From contig PBJO01000018.1 in NCBI GenBank assembly GCA_002720745.1, positions 1 through 64,000 of the forward strand: 64,000 nucleotides of DNA, given 5' to 3'. Shown piece by piece: positions 25,620-35,663 of this stretch (its first letter is position 1; each line of letters opens with the position of its first letter). The notes beneath the pieces are model-generated. The model did no database searches. It had not been told where the DNA came from and saw only the letters and a program-made list of their open reading frames with translations. Made by a program: the position numbers and the translations under genes. This DNA comes from Balneola sp. (GTDB lineage: Bacteria > Bacteroidota > Rhodothermia > Balneolales > Balneolaceae).

Positions 25620-26741
25620 CTAAAATTTTTTTGCATACATTCGATACCGTTTGTCTATTCGCGCACCTATGCGTTTTGCAAGATGAATCATTTCTGTATT
25701 ATTATCTAAAATCCAACTTAGTTCCGACTCAACGAAATTTCTTTTAAGAGCAAATTCTATAGTTCTTTGATGGAATAATGCGTCAATTCCCTTGCCTTGA
25801 AACTCCGGTAGAATACCCATCAAAGCGGTTCTTATTCGATTAATCTTTCGTTTTCTCCATAAAAACTTAATAAATCCAAAGGGATATAAATTTCCATTTA
25901 TGGTTCTAAAAACCTGATTTAAATCAGGGATGGCTATAGAGAAGCCAACAGGTTTTCCTTCCCACTCTGCTATGTGCGCAAAATCTTCATCTAAAATCAT
26001 TTTAAAGTCTTTGGCAAGACCTTTTATTTCCTCTAGGCTTAGAGGTAGAAATCCCCAATTATTTTTCCAAGCTTCGTTATAAATATCTCGAACTATTTTT
26101 ACCTCATTATCGATATTTTTGAGTGAAATTGGTCGAATATGGATTTGAGGGTATCTTCGAATGATCATGTTCTTTGCTTTACGCATGCGATCAAACTCTA
26201 CATTTGTTTCATCAAGAACAAAAGCTAATAAATCACGAACACCTTCATATCCGGCGTTAAGGGCTAGCTTCTCGTAAAAAGGTTTAGAATAAGGCATCAT
26301 GATATAGGGAAACTTATCAAAACCGTCTACTAAAAACCCTAAAACATCCATCATCCCGGGATTTGTTGGGCCAAGGACTTCCTCTATACCTTCTCCCTTT
26401 AGCCAGTCCTCGGCTACACGAAATAATAAATCAGCGGTTGGTTGATGATCAATACATTCAAAAAATGCAAAATGCCCAGTATTCAATCCATGTTGTTTGT
26501 TAAACCGATCATCCACTACTGCAGCAATTCTACCCGCAGGCTTACCACCATATTGAGCTAAGAACATACCCATTTTTGCTTGCTTGAAGAAGGGATTTTT
26601 TTTTGGATCAATTAACTTACGTTGGTCTTGTCGTAAAGGAGGTACAAAAAAAGCATCGGTAGAATAATGAGTGTAAAGAAATTCAATGAATTGCTTCTTC
26701 TCGGCTTCTGTACTTACGAAGGTCACACCACTTGCAGACAT
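25620..26741 (-). CDS. GNAT-like acyltransferase, candidate bacterial ceramide synthase
   Basis: About 373 residues, with a YghO-like double-GNAT appearance: residues 5-150 include AKMGMFLAQYGGKPAGRIAAV and the C-terminal half has ALMGILPEFQGKGIDALFHQ, an acyl-CoA loop-like segment. The ATG at 26741 has AAGG five bases upstream and is preferred over the GTG at 26747. It starts 7 bp after the serine palmitoyltransferase-like gene. In sphingolipid-producing bacteria a GNAT-type protein near Spt acts as the bacterial ceramide synthase. The role here is inferred from family and coupling, not proven. Confidence 0.6.
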   Translation of the reverse strand: MSASGVTFVSTEAEKKQFIEFLYTHYSTDAFFVPPLRQDQRKLIDPKKNPFFKQAKMGMFLAQYGGKPAGRIAAVVDDRFNKQHGLNTGHFAFFECIDHQPTADLLFRVAEDWLKGEGIEEVLGPTNPGMMDVLGFLVDGFDKFPYIMMPYSKPFYEKLALNAGYEGVRDLLAFVLDETNVEFDRMRKAKNMIIRRYPQIHIRPISLKNIDNEVKIVRDIYNEAWKNNWGFLPLSLEEIKGLAKDFKMILDEDFAHIAEWEGKPVGFSIAIPDLNQVFRTINGNLYPFGFIKFLWRKRKINRIRTALMGILPEFQGKGIDALFHQRTIEFALKRNFVESELSWILDNNTEMIHLAKRIGARIDKRYRMYAKKF

Positions 26742-26748
26742 GATCACC

Positions 26749-27984
26749 TTAAGAAACTAGAGAATTACCATTTTGATCAATGATTCCGTGTTTTAAGCCA
26801 ACTTTTCTAAACGCCTCTAGTATTCTATCCAAATGCCCATCGGTGTGCGAGGCCATATAACTTGTACGCAGCAGCGATTGACCTTGTGGAACAGCAGGTG
26901 GAATAACTGCATTCGTGTAAACACCTTCTTCAAAAAGGTCTTTCCAAAATTGGAAACAAAGCATCATTTCACCAATAACAATGGGAATAATTGGTGTTTG
27001 TGAAGTCCAAACATTAAATCCTAATTTACGTAACTCCGTACGCATGTAAATTGATATTTCATTTAATCTACTTAACCTCCAAGGTTCCTCTGACATAATA
27101 TCCATTGCTTTCAGTACTGTGGCAACATTCGCCGGTGGCATGGATGCACTAAAAATATGGGCAGGTGAATGATGACGAATATATTCAATCACTTCTCTTT
27201 GACCCACAATGAAGCCCCCTAGAGATGCAAATGATTTTGAGAACGTACCACTTATTAGATCTACATCCTCTTGTAATCCAAAAGTAGAGGCCGAACCCCT
27301 ACCTCCTTCTCCTATAACCCCAACCGCATGAGCATCATCTAAATAAAGTCGTGCACCAAACTCTTTAGCTAAAGCCAACAACTCTGGTATTTTTGCTAAG
27401 GTACCAGACATAGAAAACACACCGTCACTTATTATAATTTTACCGACATCAGCATCTGCTTTTTCTAAAAGTCTTCGCAAGTGATCCATGTCATTATGAT
27501 TATAACGCATGGTCTTTGCGACAGAGCACTGAGTACCTACTACAATACAGGCATGATTGTCTTTATCGGAAAAAATTATATCATTTCTATCTGCGATGGT
27601 TTGGATAGAACCCTCGTTGGTTTGATACCCTGTACTAAATAAGACACAAGATTCTTTATCCATGAATGCTGCGAGTCGTTCCTCTAACTCAATATGAATA
27701 TCCAATGTGCCATTAAGATACCTAGATCCAGTGCAACCTGTACCATATTTGACTATTGCTGCCTTCGCAGCTTCAATAGTTCGCTCATCATTAGTGAGGC
27801 CCAGATAATTATTTGACCCAGCCATAATTACTTCTCTACCTTCGATTTCTACAATAGTACCATCAGTCGCTTGCAGAGGTTTGAAATAGGGGTATAAGCC
27901 TAATGCCTTAACGTCATCTGCTTTGGTATATCTAAAGGCCTTGTCGAAAATATCTGACCGTACTAAAGGTTGTGTTTCAGCCAT
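26749..27984 (-). CDS. Serine palmitoyltransferase-like alpha-oxoamine synthase
   Basis: PLP enzyme of 411 residues. Visible are GSNNYLGL (57-64), the Asp-His pair in LDDAHAVGVIG and the Schiff-base lysine in SGTFSKSFASLGGF (Lys250). Alternatives in the same family are 8-amino-7-oxononanoate synthase (BioF) and 2-amino-3-oxobutyrate CoA-ligase (Kbl). The N-terminal extension and the partner genes (GNAT-like protein downstream; glycosyltransferases and an epimerase/reductase nearby) favour Spt, which condenses serine with a fatty acyl-CoA or acyl-ACP in the first step of sphingolipid synthesis. No bio genes are nearby. Confidence 0.75.
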   Translation of the reverse strand: MAETQPLVRSDIFDKAFRYTKADDVKALGLYPYFKPLQATDGTIVEIEGREVIMAGSNNYLGLTNDERTIEAAKAAIVKYGTGCTGSRYLNGTLDIHIELEERLAAFMDKESCVLFSTGYQTNEGSIQTIADRNDIIFSDKDNHACIVVGTQCSVAKTMRYNHNDMDHLRRLLEKADADVGKIIISDGVFSMSGTLAKIPELLALAKEFGARLYLDDAHAVGVIGEGGRGSASTFGLQEDVDLISGTFSKSFASLGGFIVGQREVIEYIRHHSPAHIFSASMPPANVATVLKAMDIMSEEPWRLSRLNEISIYMRTELRKLGFNVWTSQTPIIPIVIGEMMLCFQFWKDLFEEGVYTNAVIPPAVPQGQSLLRTSYMASHTDGHLDRILEAFRKVGLKHGIIDQNGNSLVS

Positions 27985-28177
27985 TCAATATATATCAATT
28001 TTGTAGTATTAATTGCAATATAATCAGTATAACCAAGCTATCAAATAAACGGTTCCTTTGACAAAATGCGTTTAAACTATAGTACACTTTGGGTGATACC
28101 TGCGATAATATTCTAACTCAAAATCTTATAATTAAAGCGCATTAACGCAGTTGGTATGCTGACATTGCATTCTGCCG

Positions 28178-29404
28178 TTATACGCCAGAAACTTTATAAA
28201 TATACTGAATATATTGCTCCGCTACCTTATCCCACTGGAAATTTTCCCACACGTGTGTACATCCCATCAATGACATGTTTAGTAATGTGTCATTACCAAG
28301 GAGTTTTTCTAATTCCATTACATATTGTTCTTGATGCTCACTTCTCACTTTAATTCCGTTAATTCCTTGCTCTACTACGTCTTTCATCCCCTCTAGATCC
28401 GAACAAAATACGGGAGTAAAATGAAGATTTGCTTCTAACAATACAATGCCAAAGCCCTCCATATCCCCCTCTACTTTTATATTTGGCATCATAAATATAT
28501 CTGCAGAGGTATATGCTTTATGTACCCAATAATCCGATTTCCTACCTAAAATATGCACATGAATATTTCTTTCAGCTAATAATTCTGTATTCCTTTGAAC
28601 GGCCTTTTGAATGGCCTTCCGCTCTGGACCATCCCCTATCAATAAATAGTGGCATGGATGACTTAGTTGGGTAAGCACTTTATCAATAAACCAAGCATAC
28701 CCCTTTCTAGGAACCTGTCGCCCCACTGATAATAGAACCGGTTTATCCAATAGTTTAATATTAATGTGCTCGCCAAATTCTTTTTTTGCGGTCTTTTTAA
28801 GTGCTCTAATTTCACCTATAGCTGCAGTTTGGTCCAAGCCTAAAATCTGTTCAACATGAGCTGGATTCATATGACCCGCACTCTGAAGTAACATATCTTG
28901 GATTTGAATCCCATTGGGTATAGCCTCCCCCTTTTCAGGATTCATACCTCGATCAATACATGCCTGCTTAGTTGCCCTTGATACTGAAATAACCCCATCT
29001 AAGGCATTCAAAACTTTTCTCACGTGATTCTGATACCATCCATAAGGCATTGTTACATCCTGACCGTGATTAATCGTCACCATCGGTATAGATACCCTGC
29101 CTTTTAACCATCTAGCCATGCTCGCGGTAACCATCGATGAAAATAAGATTACATCTGGATTATACCTATCTATTACCTCAGGGATTTGACGCCTCAGCTT
29201 TAATAAAAATATAAAAGTTCTCCATTCAATACCTTTCCAAGGCACTTTTTGAATGATGGTCTGTATTTTCACGGAAGGTTTATTCTCTAAAGCTTGAACA
29301 AGCTGCATACTAACACGCTGCATTCCTCCCATATTTTCGAGTGGCGCTTCGTCCGGAGGATGAGAATGCGAAATATATAATACTTTAATGGGTGATTGGG
29401 ACAT
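28178..29404 (-). CDS. GT4-family glycosyltransferase
   Basis: GT-B glycosyltransferase of 408 residues from ATG 29404 (MSQSPIKV); the TTG at 29416 is an alternative. The N-terminal half has LYISHSHPPDEAP and the SVGRQVPRKG stretch. The C-terminal half carries the nucleotide-sugar motif FGIVLLEANLHFTPVF, close to the EX7E of retaining GT4 enzymes. It is 23 bp after the second GT4 gene on the same strand, so the two are co-transcribed. With the ceramide-type genes next door, it may build a glycolipid head group. Donor and acceptor are unknown. Confidence 0.85.
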   Translation of the reverse strand: MSQSPIKVLYISHSHPPDEAPLENMGGMQRVSMQLVQALENKPSVKIQTIIQKVPWKGIEWRTFIFLLKLRRQIPEVIDRYNPDVILFSSMVTASMARWLKGRVSIPMVTINHGQDVTMPYGWYQNHVRKVLNALDGVISVSRATKQACIDRGMNPEKGEAIPNGIQIQDMLLQSAGHMNPAHVEQILGLDQTAAIGEIRALKKTAKKEFGEHINIKLLDKPVLLSVGRQVPRKGYAWFIDKVLTQLSHPCHYLLIGDGPERKAIQKAVQRNTELLAERNIHVHILGRKSDYWVHKAYTSADIFMMPNIKVEGDMEGFGIVLLEANLHFTPVFCSDLEGMKDVVEQGINGIKVRSEHQEQYVMELEKLLGNDTLLNMSLMGCTHVWENFQWDKVAEQYIQYIYKVSGV

Positions 29405-29427
29405 AAATTGTATCAAATAGATAGCTA

Positions 29428-30594
29428 TCAGTTCTGGGTTGGTTGAAAATCAGAAAGTACAGATCTATAATCAGTAATTAGCGACTCATTTATTTGATCC
29501 CATTTATATTTTAGGGCAAGTTTGCGAGAACGAAACCCCATTTCTAGCAATGTGGAAGGGCTGAAAATCATTTGCTCTAATTTATTGCTAAAATCAAGTA
29601 CGTCTCCAGGCTTGGCAAGTCGACCATTTTCTCCATCTATCACTAAAGAAGAAGATCCTATTGCATCAGCAACCAGACAAGGGACTCCACATGCCATTGC
29701 TTCTAATGTCACGTTACCGAACGTTTCTGTATAGGAAGGGAATAAAAATAAATCAGAACTGGCATAAGCTCGCGCTAGATTTTCACCTGAACAAAAACCG
29801 GTAAAAACGCCATTGGGTAATTTTTCTTGTGCCTCTTGCTTTGCCGGTCCATCACCTACCACTAGTGCTCTAATCTTAGGATTACGTTGCTGCATTCGAT
29901 GTACACTCTCTATGTAGGTTCTCAACTCTTTTTCCCATACTAGTCGTGAGACAAAACTCACTACAATATCATCCTCTGCAAAACCCATTTTTTTCCGCCA
30001 ATTATTATCTCTTCTTATCGGGCTAAAAAGCTTGGTATCTATGCCTCGTGCCCAAATTTTCATATCACCAGTTATCCCCTCAACTTCTAGCTCTTTAATC
30101 ATAGATTGACTCGGAACATAAATACGTCGGCATTGAGGATAAAACCATTGAATCATCTTCTTGAAAGGCCATTTGACCGGACGAAGGAAGAATTTATAAT
30201 AGTCAACATAACTTAGAAAATGGGTGTGATATGAGCTGACTACAGGAATGTCATGCCTTTTTGCCCATTTGAGTGCCCCTATTCCCAGTCCATCAGGAGT
30301 GGCTATATGTATAAGAGTAGGCTGAAAGGCTTCTAGTTTTCGTTTATGTTTAGCAGGAAAATGTGTAGCCACTCTATACTCTTTTCGCCCTGGCACCGGC
30401 ATAGAAATGGAAGGTGTGACATTTAGGGTACCTTGATGCGGATGTATTGCGGGGTTTGGTCCACTAGGTGCAAAAATAACTACAGGGATATTTTGCCGCT
30501 CTAGATACTCAACCAATCGATTCAATGTAAGGGCTACACCATCTCTTATATGGTTATAATTACCGGTGAATAGGGCTACTCTGAGTTCACTCAT
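29428..30594 (-). CDS. GT4-family glycosyltransferase, mannosyl- or sulfoquinovosyltransferase-like
   Basis: A 388-residue GT-B enzyme. The N-terminus ALFTGNYNHIRDGVALTLNR and IHIATPDGLGIGALKWAKR match GDP-mannose-dependent alpha-mannosyltransferases and SqdX-like enzymes of GT4. The C-terminal donor site has FPSYTETFGNVTLEAMACGVP with the conserved E-x7-E. It is the upstream gene of a two-glycosyltransferase unit and is divergent from the NAD-dependent epimerase/reductase at 30785, with a 190-bp shared upstream region. A lipid acceptor, possibly ceramide or a diacylglycerol, is inferred. Confidence 0.85.
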   Translation of the reverse strand: MSELRVALFTGNYNHIRDGVALTLNRLVEYLERQNIPVVIFAPSGPNPAIHPHQGTLNVTPSISMPVPGRKEYRVATHFPAKHKRKLEAFQPTLIHIATPDGLGIGALKWAKRHDIPVVSSYHTHFLSYVDYYKFFLRPVKWPFKKMIQWFYPQCRRIYVPSQSMIKELEVEGITGDMKIWARGIDTKLFSPIRRDNNWRKKMGFAEDDIVVSFVSRLVWEKELRTYIESVHRMQQRNPKIRALVVGDGPAKQEAQEKLPNGVFTGFCSGENLARAYASSDLFLFPSYTETFGNVTLEAMACGVPCLVADAIGSSSLVIDGENGRLAKPGDVLDFSNKLEQMIFSPSTLLEMGFRSRKLALKYKWDQINESLITDYRSVLSDFQPTQN

Positions 30595-30784
30595 TTATAT
30601 AGTTAACAAGTTTGATAGCAACTTCACTGCTATTCGCTCAAATAAATATAAAAAAACAGTCGGCTTCTTTGTATTATACGTATTGTATTACTATTTATAA
30701 CTACAAGAATTATACTGTAAATTATTTGTGATGGAATGTACATATCCTAGACAGTCACCATTTAATGTATAAATATACACATTT

Positions 30785-31783
30785 ATGAAAGCCTTTGTTA
30801 CAGGTGGAACTGGATTTGTTGGAAGTCATTTAGTAGAGCATTTATTAGATTTAGCGGAGTTTGAAGAAGTTCGTGTATTGATCAGAAATAAAGAAAAATG
30901 GTTAAAAGGCTTAGATTACACCCCTGTAAAATCTACATTGGAAAACCTAGAGCCTATTAAAAATGCGCTGCATGGTGTGGATGTGCTTATTCATGGAGCA
31001 GCTATTTTACACGCTCCCTCGTATTCCGATTTTTTTACAGCCAATGTGGAAGCAACAAAAAACTTAGTTGAATATGCAGTGGACGCAGGGATTTCTAATA
31101 TCATAATTCTTTCCTCCCTCGCCGCTGCCGGTCCCTCTGGCCAAATTCCACTCACTGAACAAACTCTCTTATCTCCTATAAGTGCATACGGTCGTTCCAA
31201 AAAACAGATGGAAGAAGAAATTCACCAACTCTTTACCGAAAAAAACTGGGCCAAGCATCCTACCCTTAGTATTAAAATCATACGCCCCCCAGCAGTTTAT
31301 GGACCCAGAGAAACTGATATATACGGATTATTTAAAGCCCTTAAATACCGAGTAGCCCCAATTTTAGGTAATCCCACAAAAAAAAACCTCTCTCTCATTC
31401 ATGTTCAAGATCTGGTGAATGGTATCTTGGCAGCTAGACTTTACAACTACGCTGGAATCCATACCTATTTCCTTGGAGGTCCTGAAGATGGGTATTCGTG
31501 GAATGAGATATATAAGGAATGCTCAGTAATACTCGGAAAGCCTTTCCTTCGAATTCGAGTGCCAGAAGGTGGACTCATGGCTATTGCAAAAGTATCAGAA
31601 ACTATTGCTCCTATTTTTGGAGTTTATCCAGCACTGAATCTTGACAAGGCAAAGGAACTTACTAAAAGCTGGCTTTGCAGCTCAAATAAAGCAAAAAAAG
31701 AATGGGGATATTCACCAAAAATTAGTCTTATAGAAGGGTTGCGGTCTACTCTAAATTGGTATCAAAACCATAATTGGCTATAA
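30785..31783 (+). CDS. Extended SDR / NAD-dependent epimerase-type reductase
   Basis: A 332-residue Rossmann-fold protein with TGGTGFVGSHL (6-16) and catalytic Tyr135-Lys139 (YGRSK). The pattern resembles 3-beta-HSD/dihydroflavonol-reductase-like extended SDRs. In bacteria with Spt and the GNAT-type ceramide synthase, an epimerase-family protein (CerR) reduces the 3-keto intermediate. Its position across a shared promoter region from the glycosyltransferase and Spt genes fits that role. A nucleotide-sugar epimerase is the alternative. Confidence 0.75.
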   Translation: MKAFVTGGTGFVGSHLVEHLLDLAEFEEVRVLIRNKEKWLKGLDYTPVKSTLENLEPIKNALHGVDVLIHGAAILHAPSYSDFFTANVEATKNLVEYAVDAGISNIIILSSLAAAGPSGQIPLTEQTLLSPISAYGRSKKQMEEEIHQLFTEKNWAKHPTLSIKIIRPPAVYGPRETDIYGLFKALKYRVAPILGNPTKKNLSLIHVQDLVNGILAARLYNYAGIHTYFLGGPEDGYSWNEIYKECSVILGKPFLRIRVPEGGLMAIAKVSETIAPIFGVYPALNLDKAKELTKSWLCSSNKAKKEWGYSPKISLIEGLRSTLNWYQNHNWL

Positions 31784-31964
31784 TTAAATAGTGAAAGAAT
31801 CGTAATATCGAGTAGGTTTATTTGTTTCTTTTTAGTAAAAGTGGATATATGATCGATGTTAGACTGAATACTTTAAAATTAATGTAGCCGAATACATACA
31901 GCCTGAATATTTATATGATTCAATTTTAGCTCCAAAGTATCGAAGAATTATCAATACATTCGTA

Positions 31965-33587
31965 ATGAACGCCGAGAAATCATATTTAATCAACTCTTTA
32001 ACAATAACATTTCTAGTTATTTGTTATCAAAATATAATGGCCCAGCCAACAAGCCAAGATTTTCGGTATAAACCTACCATGGATATAGATAATGTGTTGG
32101 ATATCGCATCAAGTCCAAGTCATCTTTATGTTCTTTCTGAGCAAATAGGCTTAGCTGTTTTTAGAGTTAGCAACGATAAGACTCAATGGCTTTATACAAA
32201 TATTGGGATGCAACGACGTGGTAATAAAATTGTTACAGATATCCGATTTGCCTATTTATTTGGTAACGGGAAACGATTAACTGTTTTAGAGCCTACCTCT
32301 GTATTAGGTGTGTATTCTTCTACCTATTTACCCACAGAGCCCAGAGCAATAGCCCGACTTCGTGACTATGTGTACATCGCCCTAGGACATGAAGGTTTGG
32401 GCGTATTAGGATTGCAAAATCCAGAAGCTTTTGATACTTCTGTTACATTCATTGCCAATGAGGTGCTACAAAGAGAAGCGGTGCTAGATGTTTTAACTAC
32501 ACCTCGCTCCCAACAACTATTTGTACTAAGCCCATCAAAACTGCATAATTTTTCATGGACAATAAATGAAGATACCTTAAAATGGGTTGGTATGACAGAT
32601 ATTAACCCAGATATCGTTCAATTACATTTGGTGGAGAATGAATTATTTGGGAGTAGTGAAGATGGGGTTCTTTTCCGCATAGATAAAGATGGCTCCAGCC
32701 AGCCATTGACCAATTTAGGTACTAATATCATGAATATAATTAAGTACAAAGATACTTACTTCATAGAAACCACAGAGAGAGAAATTTGGCTAGTAGCCGA
32801 TAACAAAGTGACCCTTTGGAAAAGTGATGAAGGGGCTAACTACCATTTAACAGGGGATATAGATCGGTTATGGCTTCATGAATTTGGTGCATTAGGAAGA
32901 GTTTACAGTGGTACTGGACCCAGTAATTTTTGGGATTCAAGCAAGCAAGAGAGCCAATTGGACACTGCGAACTCAGATATTCAAGCGAAGCAAGTGGACT
33001 CAAAATCCTTACCTAATACATTAACACTGCTTCCTTATGAACCCAAAATTGTACCTTATCCAAACCCTATTCTATTTGGTATTCAAGTGGTAGAAGATTG
33101 GCCAACCGATGCCATTCGGTATAGTGTGAAGAGTGCACCTAATGGAATGAAGATAAAGGGAGAAGGAGTATTTTGGCAGCCTCAATTCAATCAAATAGGT
33201 ATCCACCGACTCCATATCATTGCGCAAAGTTCTACCGGATTGCTGGATAGTACCTTCATTCAAATAGACATCACTAATTTTAATAATCCCCCTAGAATAA
33301 GTCCCATTCGTACAAGTACATTGATAATGGGAGATCCCTATACGGTCACCTATATAGCCATGGACCCAGAGGCTAAACATAGCCAGAAATCATTGATTCG
33401 CTTTTTAGGGGTTGATCTACCCGAAGGTGCTCGCTTAGATGAAAAAAGTGGAAAACTAACATGGACACCCACTGAGAAAGATTTAGGGGTGCATCGGTTC
33501 AAAGTCATAGCAACAGACGCCTATGGTTCGGCTAGCTCAGTACAGGTAGAATTGAATGTGATTGAATTACTTCGAGATAATAATTAA
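31965..33587 (+). CDS. Secreted protein with propeller-like N-terminus and Ig/cadherin-like C-terminus
   Basis: A 540-residue protein with a signal peptide-like hydrophobic N-terminus (to about residue 27). Residues of about 40-300 contain repeats of short WD/PQQ-like strands (YVLSEQIGLAVFRV, YVYIALGHEGLGVLGL). From about 370 there are two putative Ig-like domains of the PIG/cadherin type, ending with RLDEKSGKLTWTPTEKDLGV and FKVIATDAYGSAS. No catalytic motif is visible. It starts 181 bp after the epimerase gene and ends 8 bp before mutY. A structural or binding role on the cell surface is the best guess. Confidence 0.6.
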   Translation: MNAEKSYLINSLTITFLVICYQNIMAQPTSQDFRYKPTMDIDNVLDIASSPSHLYVLSEQIGLAVFRVSNDKTQWLYTNIGMQRRGNKIVTDIRFAYLFGNGKRLTVLEPTSVLGVYSSTYLPTEPRAIARLRDYVYIALGHEGLGVLGLQNPEAFDTSVTFIANEVLQREAVLDVLTTPRSQQLFVLSPSKLHNFSWTINEDTLKWVGMTDINPDIVQLHLVENELFGSSEDGVLFRIDKDGSSQPLTNLGTNIMNIIKYKDTYFIETTEREIWLVADNKVTLWKSDEGANYHLTGDIDRLWLHEFGALGRVYSGTGPSNFWDSSKQESQLDTANSDIQAKQVDSKSLPNTLTLLPYEPKIVPYPNPILFGIQVVEDWPTDAIRYSVKSAPNGMKIKGEGVFWQPQFNQIGIHRLHIIAQSSTGLLDSTFIQIDITNFNNPPRISPIRTSTLIMGDPYTVTYIAMDPEAKHSQKSLIRFLGVDLPEGARLDEKSGKLTWTPTEKDLGVHRFKVIATDAYGSASSVQVELNVIELLRDNN

Positions 33588-33595
33588 GAACAGGC

Positions 33596-34705
33596 ATGAC
33601 TAAACCAGAACTGGACATGCTTTTCAACTCCAACTGTGCCGAAGGCCTATTATCGTGGTTTGACATAAACAAAAGAAGTATGCCATGGAGAGATTCTAAG
33701 GATCCTTATGCTATCTGGGTTTCAGAAATAATGCTACAACAAACTAGAGTAAATCAAGCACTTCCTTTTTTCAATCGATTTATGAAGGCCTTTCCAAGTC
33801 TTCAACATCTGGCTGCAGCATCCACTCAACAGGTTTTAAAGCAATGGGAAGGACTTGGCTACTACAGTAGAGCTAGAAATATCCACAAAACAGCACAATT
33901 AGTCATAGAAAATTATTCTGGGATTCTTCCTAATGATTATGAAAAACTTCTGTCATTCCCCGGCATTGGCCCATATACAGCAGCAGCAATCGCAAGCATT
34001 GCATTTGACTTAGAATATGCGGTAATGGACGGAAATGTAATCCGGACCGTTACCCGGTTCTGCGGCATTGAACAGGACACCCGAAAAATAGGCACTCGAA
34101 AAATTGTGCAGCAAAAAATAGATCAGTGGATTAAGGGATATCCACCTTCCGGATTTAATCAGGCAATGATGGAATTAGGGGCAATGATTTGTACTCCTAT
34201 TAGACCAGCTTGTCAATCATGCCCACTTGCTTTTAAATGTGTTGCATACCGCTCCAATAAAACCGAACAAATACCGTACACTTCAAAAAAGGCTAAACGC
34301 CCACATCAGGCTATTTCGGTGGCGATTATTTTAAATGATAAAGGAGAAGTATTAATTGCACAACGACCCTTGGATGCTATGTTAGGTGGTTTATGGGAAT
34401 TTCCAGGAGGAAAACAGAAAAATAACGAAACCAGCCTCCAAGCATTACATAGAGAAATCAAGGAAGAGTTGGGTATAGAAGTCAGTGTAATTGAAGTTTT
34501 TATGAGCTTAAATCATGCCTATTCGCATTTTACTATCACCCTAAGTGCTTATCTTTGTGTTTTAAAGCCCACAGAAACACTGCAAATTCCAACAGCCAAA
34601 GCGAGTGATCAAATTAAATGGGTCTCCATCCAAGATTTAGAAAACTACCCCTTCCCAAAGGCAAACAAGACCATAACCATTGCTCTAATGAAAAAATTTG
34701 CGTAA
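33596..34705 (+). CDS. mutY: A/G-specific adenine glycosylase
   Basis: A 369-residue DNA repair enzyme that removes adenine mispaired with 8-oxoguanine. The N-terminal HhH-GPD domain has ILPNDYEKLLSFPGIGPYTA with the catalytic Asp region AVMDGNVIRTVTR. The iron-sulfur ligands are in CTPIRPACQSCPLAFKC (C-x6-C-x2-C-x5-C). The C-terminal NUDIX-like domain recognises 8-oxoG and carries GGLWEFPGGKQ with REIKEELGIEV. The gene overlaps the next one by 8 bp, so the two are translationally coupled. Confidence 0.95.
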   Translation: MTKPELDMLFNSNCAEGLLSWFDINKRSMPWRDSKDPYAIWVSEIMLQQTRVNQALPFFNRFMKAFPSLQHLAAASTQQVLKQWEGLGYYSRARNIHKTAQLVIENYSGILPNDYEKLLSFPGIGPYTAAAIASIAFDLEYAVMDGNVIRTVTRFCGIEQDTRKIGTRKIVQQKIDQWIKGYPPSGFNQAMMELGAMICTPIRPACQSCPLAFKCVAYRSNKTEQIPYTSKKAKRPHQAISVAIILNDKGEVLIAQRPLDAMLGGLWEFPGGKQKNNETSLQALHREIKEELGIEVSVIEVFMSLNHAYSHFTITLSAYLCVLKPTETLQIPTAKASDQIKWVSIQDLENYPFPKANKTITIALMKKFA

Positions 34706-35516
34706 ACGATCCAAAAAATATCTGCTCAAGCTTAAGCCTGTACTAGATCAATGGGTAAAGAGAATGGAGGTTCCAGCCTATATAAAAGATGATCCTATTC
34801 AATTTTTACATGCATTTGATGATGCAGAAGAGATTAATGTAGCAGGTTTTTTTACTGCTACAATGGCATGGGGTAAGCGCTCTATCGTCATTGCTAAAGT
34901 CCATGATTTACTGGCTAGAATGGCGTATAAACCACTAGATTTTATTGGTAATTTCACTGAACTGGATACCCATAGATTAACGGGCTTTAAGCATAGAACA
35001 TTTAATTCCGAGGATATTTACTGGTTAGTCAAAACCATACAACAAATCCTATTTCACTACACTACATTTGAGGCTTTTTGGGCAAATTGCTTAAATTGTT
35101 CAATAGTAGAAAACCGACCATTGATGGGGGTTTTTCATGAGGAGTTTTTTCGTTTTTTCCCTGAAATACCAGCCCGAACCCGAAGGCATATTTCTAATCC
35201 TGAAAAAGGAGGATCATGTAAACGGCTTTACATGTATTTACGTTGGACAATTCGCGGCGGTCCAGTAGATGTTGGTAGCATGAGCTTTATGCCACCATCC
35301 CAAATTTATATACCATTAGATGTTCATGTGGCTAGACAAAGCAGAAGGATGGGTCTTATTACCCGAAAACAAAATGATTGGAAGGCAGTAGAAGAATTAC
35401 AAGAACAACTTGTAATTCTTGATCCATCAGACCCTTCAAAATATGACTATGCTTTATTTGGTGTAGGATTAAATCCTCATTGGTTAGATAAAAAATGGAT
35501 TTTAAATAATAATTGA
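34698..35516 (+). CDS. TIGR02757/DUF2400 family protein
   Basis: A 272-residue soluble protein matching the TIGR02757 family, with conserved DDAEEINVAGFFTATMAWGK and a core RWTIRGGPVDVGSM region followed by IPLDVHVARQSRRMG. Family members may be related to DNA-glycosylase-type HhH folds, but no activity is established. Translation begins at TTG (34698), overlapping the end of mutY by 8 bp. The pairing with mutY hints at nucleic-acid metabolism. Confidence 0.85.
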   Translation: MRKRSKKYLLKLKPVLDQWVKRMEVPAYIKDDPIQFLHAFDDAEEINVAGFFTATMAWGKRSIVIAKVHDLLARMAYKPLDFIGNFTELDTHRLTGFKHRTFNSEDIYWLVKTIQQILFHYTTFEAFWANCLNCSIVENRPLMGVFHEEFFRFFPEIPARTRRHISNPEKGGSCKRLYMYLRWTIRGGPVDVGSMSFMPPSQIYIPLDVHVARQSRRMGLITRKQNDWKAVEELQEQLVILDPSDPSKYDYALFGVGLNPHWLDKKWILNNN

Positions 35517-35663
35517 TTTACGCTCACTCTTTAAAGCTCCTATCATCTTAGATAGTTTTTTCGACTATCTGTGTAATAGATATACATTTTTATCCTTGAT
35601 AAAAAGCCTTATATTTAAAGACTGAATCATTAGCAACAATAAAATAAAAGGAAGTGAGATTCA

